The position numbers were made by a program, and so were the translations under genes. The notes under the pieces are model-generated. The model saw nothing but the letters and a program-made list of their open reading frames with translations. It was not told the DNA's origin and searched no databases. From Pempheris klunzingeri (Eukaryota; Chordata; Actinopteri; Acropomatiformes; Pempheridae), in assembly GCF_042242105.1 (NCBI RefSeq), contig NC_092016.1, forward strand, positions 15,776,501-15,840,500: a stretch of DNA of 64,000 bases, written 5' to 3'. Shown in pieces: positions 13,007-51,900 of the stretch. Positions within the stretch are counted from its first letter, which is position 1. The number at the start of each line of letters is the position of its first letter.

Positions 13007-15496
13007 TTTATTCATAAGACCAAACCCATGACAAGGCAGAGTGATTTTTTTTTTTTTACATTTTTTTCTTTGTTTTTCCCTGGAATTTTACAAGTCCTTG
13101 TTTTTAAAGATACAAGATAGGATATGTTTTGTTCTGTCACATACTGTTTTGCTCTAGGTATACAGTGAAGAATCTTGTTAATGTAATAAAGTCAAAAGTT
13201 TGGTTTAACTGTTAATGTATGTCTCAGCGGCTATATGGGACAAGATTATCCTCAGAGGTTGTTTTTGTGTAGCTGTGTGGAAATTAGGATTTTAACTAGG
13301 CTGTAACAAGATAGAAAAACATAATCAGAAGCAAATAGATACAGATCAGAGATGGGTCACACTGTTGGAGCTCAAAGGCAATTACTATAATCAGCAAGAC
13401 GCAGTAATAGTTTTCAGTGGCGGCTGACTCAGTCACTATTCAGCTCTAACAGCAGATTGGTCAGTAGTCTGGTGGGTGTGTCACACACTAATTATGTCAC
13501 ATCTCACAAATGTGCCCTAAATGTGCTGCTGAAGCCTGTCTGAAGAGAGTTATGGAGTTGGCAGGAATCCAAATGCCACCCATGTGACAGATATAACACC
13601 TTGTGTAGAAACATAAGACACTAAAACAAAATTATTGCAGATCACAGATATTTATGTGTTTTTCTTTTCTTTCAGGGGTTTTTCGTCTGGTCGTGATCTT
13701 TTTTTAAAATTTCTTTTTAATTAATGTACATATTCATTTCATTTCATAACATACTCAACATAAAGGACACAGCACTATCTTAGATTCGCTATTGTATATA
13801 CATGATCTAACTGACAGCGATACATATGTAGATAACACCCTACCTTCCTCCTGCCATATCAGCTTTCAGTGAACACTGAAATCCTGCAGATCTGAGGTGT
13901 GTTCTGGTGGACTGTGACCGAAAGCAGCAGAACACGATGCTAAACAGTGTCTGAAATAACAATGGGGATGGTTGGGGATGGTAAACCTCAAAGCCGGAAA
14001 TTTGAGATGACTGTGGTGGCTGCATTATTTTTTAAATATACCCCCTCCCCTAGATAAGGTGCTAGACTGTAAGCTATGGTATGCAACAACCCCAGAGTAG
14101 GTTATCGTGTAATGTGCGAATACGCTTTAACCTTTGACCAGACTAAGAGCAATAAATAAATGGGGAAACATGTGGCAATTCCATCATACTTAAAAAATAA
14201 GACCAAAGTCTAACCATTTACATAACTATAAAACCTCCCTTTTAATGCTTTATTAAAGGTTTGATTACATTGTGATACCAGGACCAAGTATCAGTAGGTC
14301 ACTCTCACTATACAGTAGGCACACTGCAATACAGCATTACTGACAAGTGGCTACTGGTCTGTCTAGTCACTCCTTTTCCCTCATTGAAACTGCCAAGTCA
14401 AAGGAAAACGGAGACTAGGATGTCACTGAAAACCAGAGTTAAACAGTCAGAGGTGTGAGAATATGGCTTTTCAGAGGGCCTTTGCTTTCTTTGACCTGAA
14501 AGTCACATCAATCATAGCAAAGCATACAGTGATCTATGATTTGCAATTTTAACAGCTGAATGATTTCCTATGAAAGTTCCCCACGGTGAAGGTCAGCTAG
14601 CAGTGCAACTTTGAGGACTGGACAAAAGTAAAATGGTTCTGTCATATCATCCAAATGTGCTGACAGTTACTGCACCTAATCCAAGCTGAATAAAATATCT
14701 GTGGGGCTAATGACATTCAAAGTTCATTCCAATTCAGTACAACCTTTCTAAAACCTCTTACACCTGCAGTCACTCCTGTCAGAGTGAGTTAGTAATACCC
14801 ACAACAAAACAAAATCCCCTCCATCAGTCTCAGTTGTGAGTGTTTCTTAATTAGTCTGGATGAGGCGCCTGTATGTCTACTTTCTATACATGTATTTACA
14901 ACACACACTACGTCTTGTACGCGACACAGGGGTAAGCTCGGACCAAGGACAGTTCACTGTACTCTCTCTACTTTGCTCCAATGTCACTATCAGTAGAAAT
15001 CAAATCAGCAGTATTGAACAAATACATATTTACAGTTAATTAAACGCCAGCCTCTTGATTCTACACCATTCCCTTACTGAGTGTTGAGTTGCTTGCCATT
15101 CACTTGGATATGTGTATTTCTTGGTGTGTCTGTGTGCAGTAACCCTACTAGCCATGCATTGAAAAGTGAAACAGCAGTAGTAGGTATATTGTTTTCATTT
15201 CAAAAGAGGAACCTTTAAATAAACAGGTGCTCAGCGTCTTAGTTTTATATCATAGAAAAAGATAAAAGAAACAGGCAATCGATCCATCGAGCTGATGGAA
15301 ATAAACAAAGAGAGAGAGATGAATGAAATCAGTCAAATGCCTAGCATACTGTAGAAATGAAGATCCCACTTTTAGAGGGATACAGAGGAGCATTTCACAA
15401 TGGAGAGAGGACTCCACTGGCAGCACCCTCTGGTGGCAAACTCGATGAACATACACAAGCGGTGGAGAAAGAAGGTGGTCGTCATGGTAACACTTC
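13007..15496 (-). other. mapk8ip2: mapk8ip2 3' untranslated region (inferred)
   Basis: About 2.5 kb of non-coding DNA between the mapk8ip2 stop and a minus-strand AATAAA at 13007-13012. Another candidate signal is near 14247. Three Pumilio-type UGUAnAUA motifs are present on this strand (13795-13802, 14893-14900, 15027-15034). Extent is inferred from the poly(A) signal only. Confidence 0.5.
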
Positions 15497-41756
<26,260 letters not shown>

Positions 41757-42300
41757 CTTCTTCCACAAATGACTCAGAGCGACTGCAGAAAATCACGGAT
41801 GGAGCGCAGTCCATTCACAACCACAGGGCAGAGGACAGTCGCAGGCGTGGACAGAGGTTTCTCTCTCTGCGGCCCAACAGATGCCCCCCTGGCCGCAAGC
41901 CTTCAATCAGACGAGCCTGCTCAGCACCATCAAATCTGCAGTCAACCATCCACACAAGCAAGCTAAGGAGGCGGGTGCCAAGGCAGAAACTGTCCTCAGA
42001 AACAGCGCAGGGCACCGCGCAGATTAAAATACAATCCTGTTTTCTCCCGATACGTCCACGCGAAGCATGAGCGCGCAGTATGCGACCGCAGTCCGCGTTT
42101 TTCCTCCCCAAATGTCTGCTGCTGTGATGCTGCCTGTGTCACACAGCGGATACGGGCCAGCAGTGCGGAGACAGGCGGAGACAGAGGAGGAGGAGGAGGA
42201 GGAGGAGGATTGGGTGGGGGGGGCGGGGGGGGATGTAACGTCAGTGCCGTTACCGTATGAGCAGGCTGCGCGAGTGGATGCGGGCTGAGCTAAAGCCTGC
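41757..42300 (-). promoter_or_regulatory. mapk8ip2: CpG-rich mapk8ip2 promoter and 5' UTR region
   Basis: A clear rise in G+C and CpG density relative to the flanks, directly upstream of the mapk8ip2 start codon, with no TATA box seen. It contains a (GAG)n run (42185-42209) and a long G-run (42212-42232). The transcription start cannot be placed from sequence alone. Confidence 0.65.
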
Positions 42301-42391
42301 AGGCTCGACAAACAGCGTTTACCATGTTTACCATGACATGACACTGGCAGGGAGTTTTGCAGCGAGACCAAAGGTGAGTTAGGCCGGGCGT

Positions 42392-42416
42392 GGGGGTGGG
42401 GGTGGGGGTGGGGGGG
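42392..42416 (+). other. strong G-quadruplex motif
   Basis: Four G-runs of 5, 5, 5 and 7 separated by single T bases, about 640 bp upstream of the mapk8ip2 start codon. Confidence 0.8.
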
Positions 42417-44572
42417 CACCAGGGATCCAGTGGTTCCCCGGACAAGACGTGCGTTTCATCCTTATTCAAGACCCCGTTGTGCACGATTTTAAAGTATGGA
42501 TCAGATGGACTCTAGTTTGATGTCCGTAAACACAAAGAAGACGACATAGAAAGGGGGAGAAAGGAGAAAGTGCTGACAGCAGAAGAGCACAGTACAACAA
42601 GGAAATGAACCAAAAACAGATCAATACACAGATCGAAAAGGCAGGGGGGAAAAATACAATGGCAAAGATTTAGAATAAGGACAAAAGATTACAAATAAAC
42701 AAATATCACAAAATAAAAGGCAAGAACATATAAATAGATTGTTGTGTTGCAGTGTCACTGTGCACATATGGTGTGTATCTACAACAGTGTAGGCTAGTGT
42801 GCACTTTTACTTTTCATGAAATGAATGGGCCTAATATATGTAGGCTAAAAGATTTTACAAGAGAAATGCAGCCTTACAGTACAAACTGGGGTAATAATGG
42901 AAGGTGTAAAACCACATAAAATCTGGTAGTAAACATTTCCATTTTGGGCGTAGAAGTTACCAGAATATATAAACTGGCATGTATCCCAAAGGCATATTTT
43001 TATAGGCAAAACTCTCATAACAAGCCATAAAAACATATAATTGATACAAATAGATTTTTTGCATGCATACAAATGTATTTTGCATTTAGATTGGCATTGC
43101 TTTAAGATGATAAGAGGCTGAAGATTACAGTTTTCCTTCCTTTCTATTTACTACTGGATCACAGATCGTAAATATATAATCAATCAGCGAATCACACCTC
43201 AGACTTTAGGGGGTATCTGTACTGAGCAGGCGCACTGTGGAGCTGTTCACTGCCTGTGGTGCTGAAGCGTATACAGCTGAGCTGCATTTCATCCTTTGTG
43301 CCACACGGGGGCGGTGCATGTTCATTCACTGGTTAAAATCCTGACCAGCCTTTCACAGAGCAAGTGGATTTATGTTAGACCTTCCTTCACTAAGGACTCA
43401 CTTGTCCAGCTAACAAACAGTGACAGTCATTTCAACTTACTTGACATTTAGTTTTTACTAGCAGCTTTTCTTATTTATTAATTTGGTTGATAACTTTATG
43501 ATAAATACAAATGGAAATAACATGAGATAACAACAGTTAAGATAAATCTTTATTGATTCCCAGCTGGGAAATTTGAATGTTGCAACAGCTCAAGGATAGT
43601 AATGGTCTAAGCACAGATGTAGAAAGTAAGTGTATGAAAGTGTAGAGAATAAAATAATAAGTAATAAGAGGTATGTAAAACTAAAGCAGGACTACAGTTT
43701 GTAATAGACACTACACCAGAGCATTTGCAGACAGAATTACAAGCAACAAGTGACAAAGTGTCACAAAGTGACAAACAGTGCACTGTACACCTAGCTAGTA
43801 TGTGATATGTTTAAGTCATGGTGCTTGGTGTTAGTGTTAATATAGAGATGGGATAGAAGTATAATATAGAATATAATGCAAAAGTCACTGTAACATATTA
43901 ACATAATGTGATATAACATGGTATTGCGATATTGACTGGCGCCCACTGAACGGTATAGATAATGGATGGATGGATGGATACTATACTACTATACTATAGT
44001 ACTATAGTATACTATACTATACTATATAGTACTACTATAATATAGGGTGGGATATGAGCCATGGTATAAGATGGAATATAGTAGTACAGTATAGTATAAC
44101 ATGATATGCAGTATGGTACAACACTGTAACAGAATAAAACTGGATGTAAAAGAAATAGAATATATTGATAATTGACAATTTGGAGGGAGAGTAGTAGGGA
44201 GTGTCTCAAGTGTACTAGAGACATCGTCATGGTCAATCATAGTCCATTTGATTCCTCTAGTTATTCACCTTATGTTCGGTGTACTGCTTCAGAGAAAAAC
44301 TGGAAAAAGTTGGCCTTTTCTGGGATGGTCCTATCCAGTAAATGACACAAGCCGTTCACACATTTGCATTTTTATTTCCATCAAATGATTTGTCAATGAC
44401 ATAAGCAGATGTAGTCCATATGTACCATTTATCTGAAGGATTTGTTTTATGTTTTTGATGTGTCAAATCTTTACATTTAATTGAGTAAATGTGGTTCTTT
44501 GTCTTGTTCAAATTGAACTATTAACAAGAAGAAAGAGCATAACATACAGACAGTTATGAACCAATGAAAATG
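42417..44572. other. intergenic DNA between mapk8ip2 and the ZP3 gene
   Basis: No coding exon seen. It holds a minus-strand LINE-type tail (43540-43590), a GGAT run (about 43966-43980) and an AT-rich TATAC/TATAG tract (about 43980-44100). Confidence 0.65.
43540..43590 (-). mobile_element. LINE-type 3' tail
   Basis: On the minus strand: AAATTTCCCAGCTGGGAATC, then AATAAAG and an AT-rich end. Same architecture as the tails at 5041 and 19027. Confidence 0.55.
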
Positions 44573-44578
44573 TTTATT
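44573..44578 (-). terminator. poly(A) signal of the ZP3-type gene
   Basis: AATAAA on the minus strand only about 27 nt past the stop codon, implying a very short 3' UTR. Confidence 0.75.
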
Positions 44579-44604
44579 TTGATGGTCATAGCCATGGCAG
44601 GAAA

Positions 44605-46760
44605 TTAAACCATCTTCTTCTCTCCAACAGAGAAGGGACCCAGAGTGACATCACCTTCCCATTCGAAAACTAAGGAAGAAAAACAGAAGATGTGTTACAG
44701 CGTAACACAGGAAGCGTACAGCAAGTAGTGAATCATCATGATAGTGGTAACATAATATCTACTGATACAAATGTTATAATATGTTGTTCTTATATAATAT
44801 CAAATACTTTAGGCAACTAATTTATTGACATACTTTGACGTTGGGACACGTCACGGGTCTTCCTGCCAGGATTAGACAGACTGGCTGATCCTCCGGAAGA
44901 CCAGGAACCACCTGCGCTGCCACCGTATGGTGAAGCAGAGGAGCCACAGGAGGAACAAGCTCCATCAGCTCCGCTGGCCTCCTTCCACCTAGGAAGAAAG
45001 GGAGGTGCAAGCCGTAAATACAGCATCAATTCTCCAGTCACACTTTTTTCACTGACAGTTGTTAACTGATGTTAACATGCAGACTCACCCATTTATGTAG
45101 GAGCAAGCTCTATGTTCACTATCGATGACATAGGAAGAAGATGTTGCTTTCAAGTGGCAGGTAATGTAGAGCTGTTGGAATAATACAGTGTTAGGGTTGT
45201 TGTTAGATGTAATTTTGCTGGAATTAATGTATAGCAGGTAATATTAAATAAGTCTTGGAGATGCCCACCAGTCCACTGTCAGCGTCACTGAACCTGAAGG
45301 CCTCCAGCTGGAACTGTAGCCTGTTTTCTTCAGTGCGAGTCATGAACTTAGAGGCAGAACCTGTGACCTGAGCATCGACCAAACACCTGGATGTAAAAGA
45401 AAATAAATAGAAATTACATTATGTATGGACAAAAATGTTTTTTTGTTTATGTGATGATCTATTTTCACTGCACAGAACAACTTTATTAACATGCTAAACC
45501 ACCTCACCCGTGGTTCTCAATGAAGGCATATCTGGGGGTGGAGGACTGATCAGCTGAAAGAGTAGCTACGCAGTTGTCCACATAAACACGGAGGGGCACG
45601 TGAAAGTATTGCTTGACGATAGCCTCAATATTAATCATGTCTCCCAGGAAATATTGGTAGCTTGGCCTCTCATATTGCCAGTCATCTGTGCAATGAGATA
45701 GTAACATTAGTCACGGTTCCACAAGTAAAAATATGCAGAAAATTGTTCTTTAACTCTTTAACTCACCAGTCATGAGTTTCAAGGTGAAGTACAAGAATTC
45801 CTCTGACACCTTAACCGCAGAGAATGGGATCCACACAGGGTTAAGAGGGAGGCTGCTCACATTGTGCTTCCTAAACGATTAAAGATGCTTGCTCAGGAAT
45901 GCAGAAAAGTAAAGTAATCCTCAGACTAATGTACATCAGGCAGAGAAATTTTTGTTAATCCATGTTTACTGGATTTGCTCTGGCCAAGGGCTGGATTATA
46001 TATCAGGTTAAAATGTTTACATCAAATTTTGTTCTTTATCTATTTGTTTGTCTGTCTGTTTATTCCCTGGCGTCTTGCTGATGTGCTACATACCTTGGGT
46101 AGTGGCATTGGACAATCACAGCAGCTTTACTGGTCCTCACCACAGGAGCACCCAGAGGTTGGGGAGAATAATTCAGAACGAAAGTGTAGATGAGAGAGTC
46201 TTCTGTCACCTAGCAAAGAAATACATGTTAGTCCAAGCAAACCATACCATCATGAATGAACATATCTGGTCTGATAATCTGATTATTTTTTTTATTACCG
46301 ATAGTGAGCTGTCACACTCATGCAGTTCACTTTCAAAAATCAACACTTGGGCACCAGTGTCCTCTGCAACGTGACCACATCTTCCCAGGGTAAGGTCGGC
46401 AGGTCTGATGAACTGACCAATTCCAAACATGTCCTTCATGACTTCCACATGAGCAATCTTCTCTCTGCACTCGACCGCAACAGTTGCAGCAGGAACAGGA
46501 TGTCTCAGCTCGAAAGGCACATCAGGTTGGGGATCAGGCCTGGGATCTTCTGGGTATTTCCAGGTGAGTGGTGTCTCAAATGTCTGCTTTGACTGTTGGG
46601 GATCCTGAGGCACCTGCTTGCTGGGCTCCTGTCTCACAGGTGGTGCTGCTGGTTTCTGGTATGTAGGTTGTCGGGGATAAGGATCTTTCCATTGAGCATG
46701 ACAGAAGCTGCCAAGCAAGGCCAGTGCTACAAGGCACACGGCAGTCCACTTCATCACCAT
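44605..46760 (-). CDS. ZP3-type egg-envelope glycoprotein, complete, 8 exons
   Basis: Structural protein of the fish egg envelope (chorion), secreted and polymerised through its ZP module. Exons, 5' to 3' on the minus strand: 46299-46760, 46094-46209, 45767-45870, 45508-45685, 45269-45386, 45089-45171, 44834-44988, 44605-44669. They total 1281 nt (426 aa), and the eight-exon layout is the usual ZP3 layout. Signal peptide at about 1-22 (VCLVALALLGSFCHAQ), then a Pro/Gln/Lys-rich segment to about 90. The ZP module starts near VAVECREKIAHVEV and continues through YFLGDMINIEA, RVYVDNCVATL and ITCHLKA. A dibasic RKTR furin-like site lies near 396-399, followed by a short tail ending GEKKMV. No transmembrane segment follows, as usual for fish ZP proteins. 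The start at 46760 has a GCCATGG Kozak context. An in-frame ATG nine codons upstream (46787) is possible. Likely a zp3 paralogue (choriogenin-L-like); the exact paralogue is not assigned. Confidence 0.93.
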
Positions 46761-46828
46761 GGCTTCACAACAACAAGTGATCTGCACAGTTCACTGGGTG
46801 CTGTAAGGACGATAGAAATGTGCACCTT

Positions 46829-46836
46829 CTTTTATA
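46829..46836 (-). promoter_or_regulatory. TATA box of the ZP3-type gene
   Basis: TATAAAAG on the minus strand, about 69-76 bp upstream of the ATG. Confidence 0.8.
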
Positions 46837-48924
46837 ATACAGTGAGTATGTTTACTTCCATTACATTCCCGCCCCTTCTGTTCTGCCATTCCCCGTCTGA
46901 CCTGATGAGTGTAAACCTTAGCCAATGAAATCATTTGCACATGTTGACTAAAACATGTCTAGTGCAGCATCACCAGCTGAGTTTGGATTATTCATTTTTT
47001 TAATGTACAAATGTGACTGTGCCAAGAAAATAAAAGAAATGTGTACAAATATTGTTTTAGACACGATAACATACATGTGCTCTCACACATCAACATGACG
47101 GTAATGTACCAAGTTAAATGAATAATTGCCTCATAAGGGTAATTTGAATGTTGTATTTCATTCATTTTTCCTCAAGCATATGAGAAAAGATTAATAAATA
47201 GTTTGCACACTGTTGGCAAATGTACACTGAAAATAGTGGTCAAAAAAAGTTATGTTGACCCCATGTTAGGTCTCCCCACTCTGAACAGGACGAGTCAAAG
47301 TGCAAATCAATATGGCTCGAGCTCGTATAAACTAAGATGAACTACCAAACACACACAAAATACAGCAGCCAAGTGTATGTTCAACTGCAGTGAGTCCATT
47401 AAACTTTAAGATGCTCTTGAAGATAACAGGAGTAAATGAGGAAAAGAAAAATTCTTCAGGTGTTCTTAGATAAAGAGATGTAAGGATGAGCTATATATTA
47501 AAAGTCTTTCATTAGTTTGTGATGTTGTTTTATTGGTTTAAACACCATCCACTTTTGACACGATGAGGACCCTGTGAGAATAATGAACATTTTCTGTTCT
47601 CTGACATTCACCACTTGAATGAAATTTCTGAAGTTGAATGATTTTAATACTACATACAACTCTGACCAAAAACTTTGATTCAGACTTCAGCGATTACTGT
47701 CTTCTGGGCATCAGTTAAAAATCTTTATTCGTGTTAGTCTAACTATTATCTCCCAAATATTATCTCAATTTATAATAATAAGATCTCAACCCAATCAAGT
47801 GACCACCAATATTTTTCTCTTTTACATAATTCTAAGTGGGAACCCTTGTAAGTATTGATTCGCAATACAGAGCGGTTTAATCTCTAATGTCTATGGAGGT
47901 ATTTTACTTAAAATAGGTATTACAGATACTGTATATTATATTATCTATGCAGTATTTTTAATTCTGGATACCTTGAAAGAAATTTTAACAAATTAAACTA
48001 TTTTGTCTTGAGTTATTATTCTATTTCTGTATTCATAATTTTTCACAATGTTTTTGTAGTTATATAAAATATAATAATTGATTGCTATTTTAGCTTTTAA
48101 ATATTAAAGCTTTCTTAAATATTACTATGCATTGTGTTTACAGAATACTCCAGCTCTTCATATCTTTTTTTAGTTTTGCCTATGATTATAACTCCAATTG
48201 AAGATATCTACAATTTAATTTAGACTGAAATGTTAGCTTTAATTATCTAAAAGGATAATTAAGATATCGTCTATGAAATCTATGAAATATGAGATTTTAT
48301 GTTTATAGTAATAATGGGGTTATTTGGTTATTTGTCAAAACTGAACTGCAGATATGTTAAACTAATGTTTTGAATTGTATTGAATACATTTCTTGTATAT
48401 GTATATCATTTTGGACGCTCGTCAATTTAATTTCATTTTATGTGTTACACAAGATGGTGGTTAGGTTTAATCATGTCCTAAATTTTGTCTAATTTGAAAA
48501 ATGCCCTTAAATTAAAGATAAGGCGAGGTATTTGTTTTGTCAAAACAAATGGGCAGGGTGACCTGACATTGTAGGTCAGAGAGACCCTGTGAAGGTTTCT
48601 CATATTAAATTGTTCAAACAAGGTCGAATTTCATTTATTCAGGATCAATAACAATCAGTGTGCTAAATGTGGCAAGCATGGGTTAGATAGTAATAAATGT
48701 TAATGTATACACAATAACAAGATAACTATCATATGTATTGCAAGTATCTCCTGATGCAATATTTTCCTGAAATTTCTGTGATTTTTTCTGGGTTTACCTT
48801 TTTGGCATACCTCCGATCTCTTCAGTGCATCACCACAGACCAATCATTAACTGGACCACTTGATTGACACTTGTGTGCAGCAAATAGGATGTGGGTTATT
48901 AACAAGTCGGCATTATCAGTACCT
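46837..48924. promoter_or_regulatory. shared upstream region of the divergent ZP gene pair
   Basis: About 2.1 kb of AT-rich DNA between the two TATA boxes, with no coding exon. E-box-like motifs (CATGTG and CAGCTG near the ZP3 side; CACTTG near the ZP1 side) and a near-perfect oestrogen response element at 48574-48586 (GGTCAGAGAGACC) are visible. Function is inferred from position. Confidence 0.5.
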
Positions 48925-48932
48925 TATAAAAG
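48925..48932 (+). promoter_or_regulatory. TATA box of the ZP1/choriogenin-H-like gene
   Basis: TATAAAAG 68-75 bp upstream of the ATG at 49000. Confidence 0.8.
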
Positions 48933-48999
48933 ACAGCTTATTTGCCATATTTTTCACAGCATCTGGTGTTCTTTGTGAATTACTCTATGCTGTGAAGCC

Positions 49000-51900
49000 A
49001 TGGCAATGAAGTTGATTTCTGGTTGTCTCCTGGCAGTTGCCCTGCTTGGCTGTCTGGCTGATGCTCAATATTCCAAAAATCCCCAGCAGCCTCAGCAGCC
49101 CCAGCAGCCCCAGGCTCCGAAATACCCAGCACCACCACCACCACCACCTCAGCAGCCTCAGGCACCCCAGGCTCCGAAATACCAACCACCACCACCACCT
49201 CAGCAGCCTCAGGCACCCCAGGCTCCGAAATACCATCCACCACCACCTCAGCAGCCTCAGGCACCCCAGGCTCCGAAATACCATCCACCACCACCTCAGC
49301 AGCCTCAGGCACCCCAGGCTCCGAAATACCATCCACCACCACCTCAGCAGCCTCAGGCACCCCAGGCTCCGAAATACCAACCACCACCACCACCTCAGCA
49401 GCCTCAGGCACCCCAGGCTCCGAAATACCAACCGGCACCACCACCTCAGCAGCCTCAGGCACCCCAGGCTCCGAAATACCAACCGGCACCACCACCAAAG
49501 CAGCCTCAGGCACCCCAGGTTCCAAGATACCAACCGGCACCACCACCAAAGCAGCCTCAGGCACCCCAGGCTCCAAAATACCAACCGTTAGCACCACCGA
49601 AGCAGCCTCAGGCTCCAAGATACCAACCGGCAACAGCACAGAAAAAAATGCACGGCCTTTTCCATGATCAGCAGTATCAGCAGCAGCCGGATACTAAGGT
49701 GCCTGCGCAACCCACAGAAACATTTCACACTTGTGAAGTGGATCAGAACTACAAGATACAGTGTGGTGCTCCTACCATCTCTGCATCAGACTGTGAGGCT
49801 ATAAACTGCTGCTTTGATGGACGCATGTGCCACTATGGCAAATCAGGTAAGTATTTCTCTATTCCTCACAGAACTACATTTATATCCTACTGTGACACTA
49901 GTACAACCTAAATGTTTTCAAAGAGTATAGCCTGAGCATTGGCCTTTGCTTTATAATCTTATTGTTTTCAGTGACTCTTCAGTGCACTAAGGACGCCCAG
50001 TTCATCATTGTGGTAGCTCGAGACGCCACCCTTCCCAACATCGACTTAGAGACCATTTCTTTTAATGGAGCTGATCAAAACTGCAGTCCTGTTGGCACCA
50101 CCTCAGTATTTGCCATCTACCAGTTCCCTGTCACAGCCTGCGGCACTGTCATGATGGTAAATTTGCAACTCATTTGACTATTCAATATGATTTGTATGCA
50201 CTTTTGTCAGGTAGGATTAAAGATTGAAATATTGCCAATTTACTGTAGGAGGAGCCTGGCGTTATAATCTATGAGAACAGGATGTCCTCCTTTTATGAAG
50301 TCTCTGTTGGACCCCTCGGAGCCATTACCAGGGACAGCCACTATGAGTATGTGTTCTTCTCTCTTTAACATCGAGTGGTTACACTATAAAAAGTTATAAC
50401 ATATAGGCTAAGGCTGAAAGTGTTTATATGTACAGAGGGGCAAAAAAGTATTTAGTCAGCCACCAATTGTGCAAGTTCTCCCACTTAAAAAGATGAGAGA
50501 GGCCTGTAATTTTCATCATAGGTACACTTCAACTATGAGAGACAAAATGAGAAAAAAAAATCCAGAAAATCACATTGACTGATTTTTAAAGAATTTATTT
50601 GCAAATTATGGTGGAAAATAAGTATTTGGTCAATAACAAAGGTTCATCTCAATACTTTGTTATATACCCTTTGTTGGCAATGACAGAGGTCAAATGTTTT
50701 CTGTAAGTCTTCACAAGGTTTTCACACACTGTTGCTGGTATTTTGGCCCATTCCTCCATGCAGATCTCCTCTAGAGCAGTGATGTTTTGGGGCTGTCGCT
50801 GGGCAACACAGACTTTCAACTCCTTCCAAAGATTTTCTATGGGGTTGAGATCTGGAGACTGGCTAGGCCACTCCAGGACCTTGAAATGCTTCTTACGAAG
50901 CCACTCCTTCGTTGCCCAGGCGGTGTGTTTGGGATCATTGTCATGCTGAAAGACCCAGCCACATTTCATCTTCAATGCCCTTGCTGATGAAAGGAGGTTT
51001 TCACTCAAAATCTCACGATACATGGCCCCATTCATTCTTTCCTTTACACGGATCAGTCGTCCTGGTCCCTTTACAGAAAAACAGCCCCAAAGCATGATGT
51101 TTCCACCCCCATGCTTCAGAGTAGGTATGGCGTTCTTTGGATGCAACTCACTATTCCCTTCTCCTCCAAACACGACAAGTTGAGTTTTTACCAAAAAGTT
51201 CTATTTTGGTTATATATATATAAATATGACATTCTCCCAATCCTCTTCTGGATCATCCAAATGCTCTCTAGCAAACTTCAGACGGGCCTGGACATGTACT
51301 GGCTTAAGCAGGGGGACACGTCTGGCACTGCAGGATTTGAGTCCCTGGCGGCGTAGTGTGTTACTGATGGTAGCCTTTGTTACTTTGGTCCCAGCTCTCT
51401 GCAGGTCATTCACTAGGTCCCCCCGTGTGGTTCTGGGATTTTTGCTCACCGTTCTTGTGATAATTTTGACCACACGGGTGAGATCTTGCGTGGAGCCCCA
51501 GATGGAGGGAGATTATCAGTGGTCTTGTATGTCTTCCATTTTCTAATAATTGCTCCCACAGTTGATTTCTTCACACCAAGCTGCTTACCTATTGCAGATT
51601 CAGTCTTCCCAGCCTGGTGCAGGCCTACAATTTTGTTTCTGGTGTCCTTTGACAGCTCTTTGGTCTTGGCCATAGTGGAGTTTGGAGTGTGACTGTTTGA
51701 GGTTTTGGACAGGTGTCTTTTATACTGATAACGAGTTCAAACAGGTGCGATTAATACAGGTAATGAGTGGAGGACAGAGGAGCCTCTTAAAGAAGAAGTT
51801 ACAGGTCTGTGAGAGCCAGAAATCTTGCTTGTTTGTAGGTGACCAAATACTCATTTTACCGAGGAATTTACCAATTAATTCATTAAAAATCCTACAATGT

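Noticed and set aside
41915-41935. Possible REST/RE1 site near the mapk8ip2 start (CTCAGCACC)
   Set aside because: Only the left half-site matches. The right half (GGACAG-type) is absent, so I do not call it.
48980-49639. 219-codon minus-strand frame of [12 protein letters not shown]-like repeats
   Set aside because: It is the antisense shadow of the Pro/Gln minisatellite in the ZP1-like exon. The repeat has no stops in several frames and there are no independent gene signals.
50743-51546. Plus-strand frames inside the Tc1-like element
   Set aside because: Antisense shadows of the minus-strand transposase.
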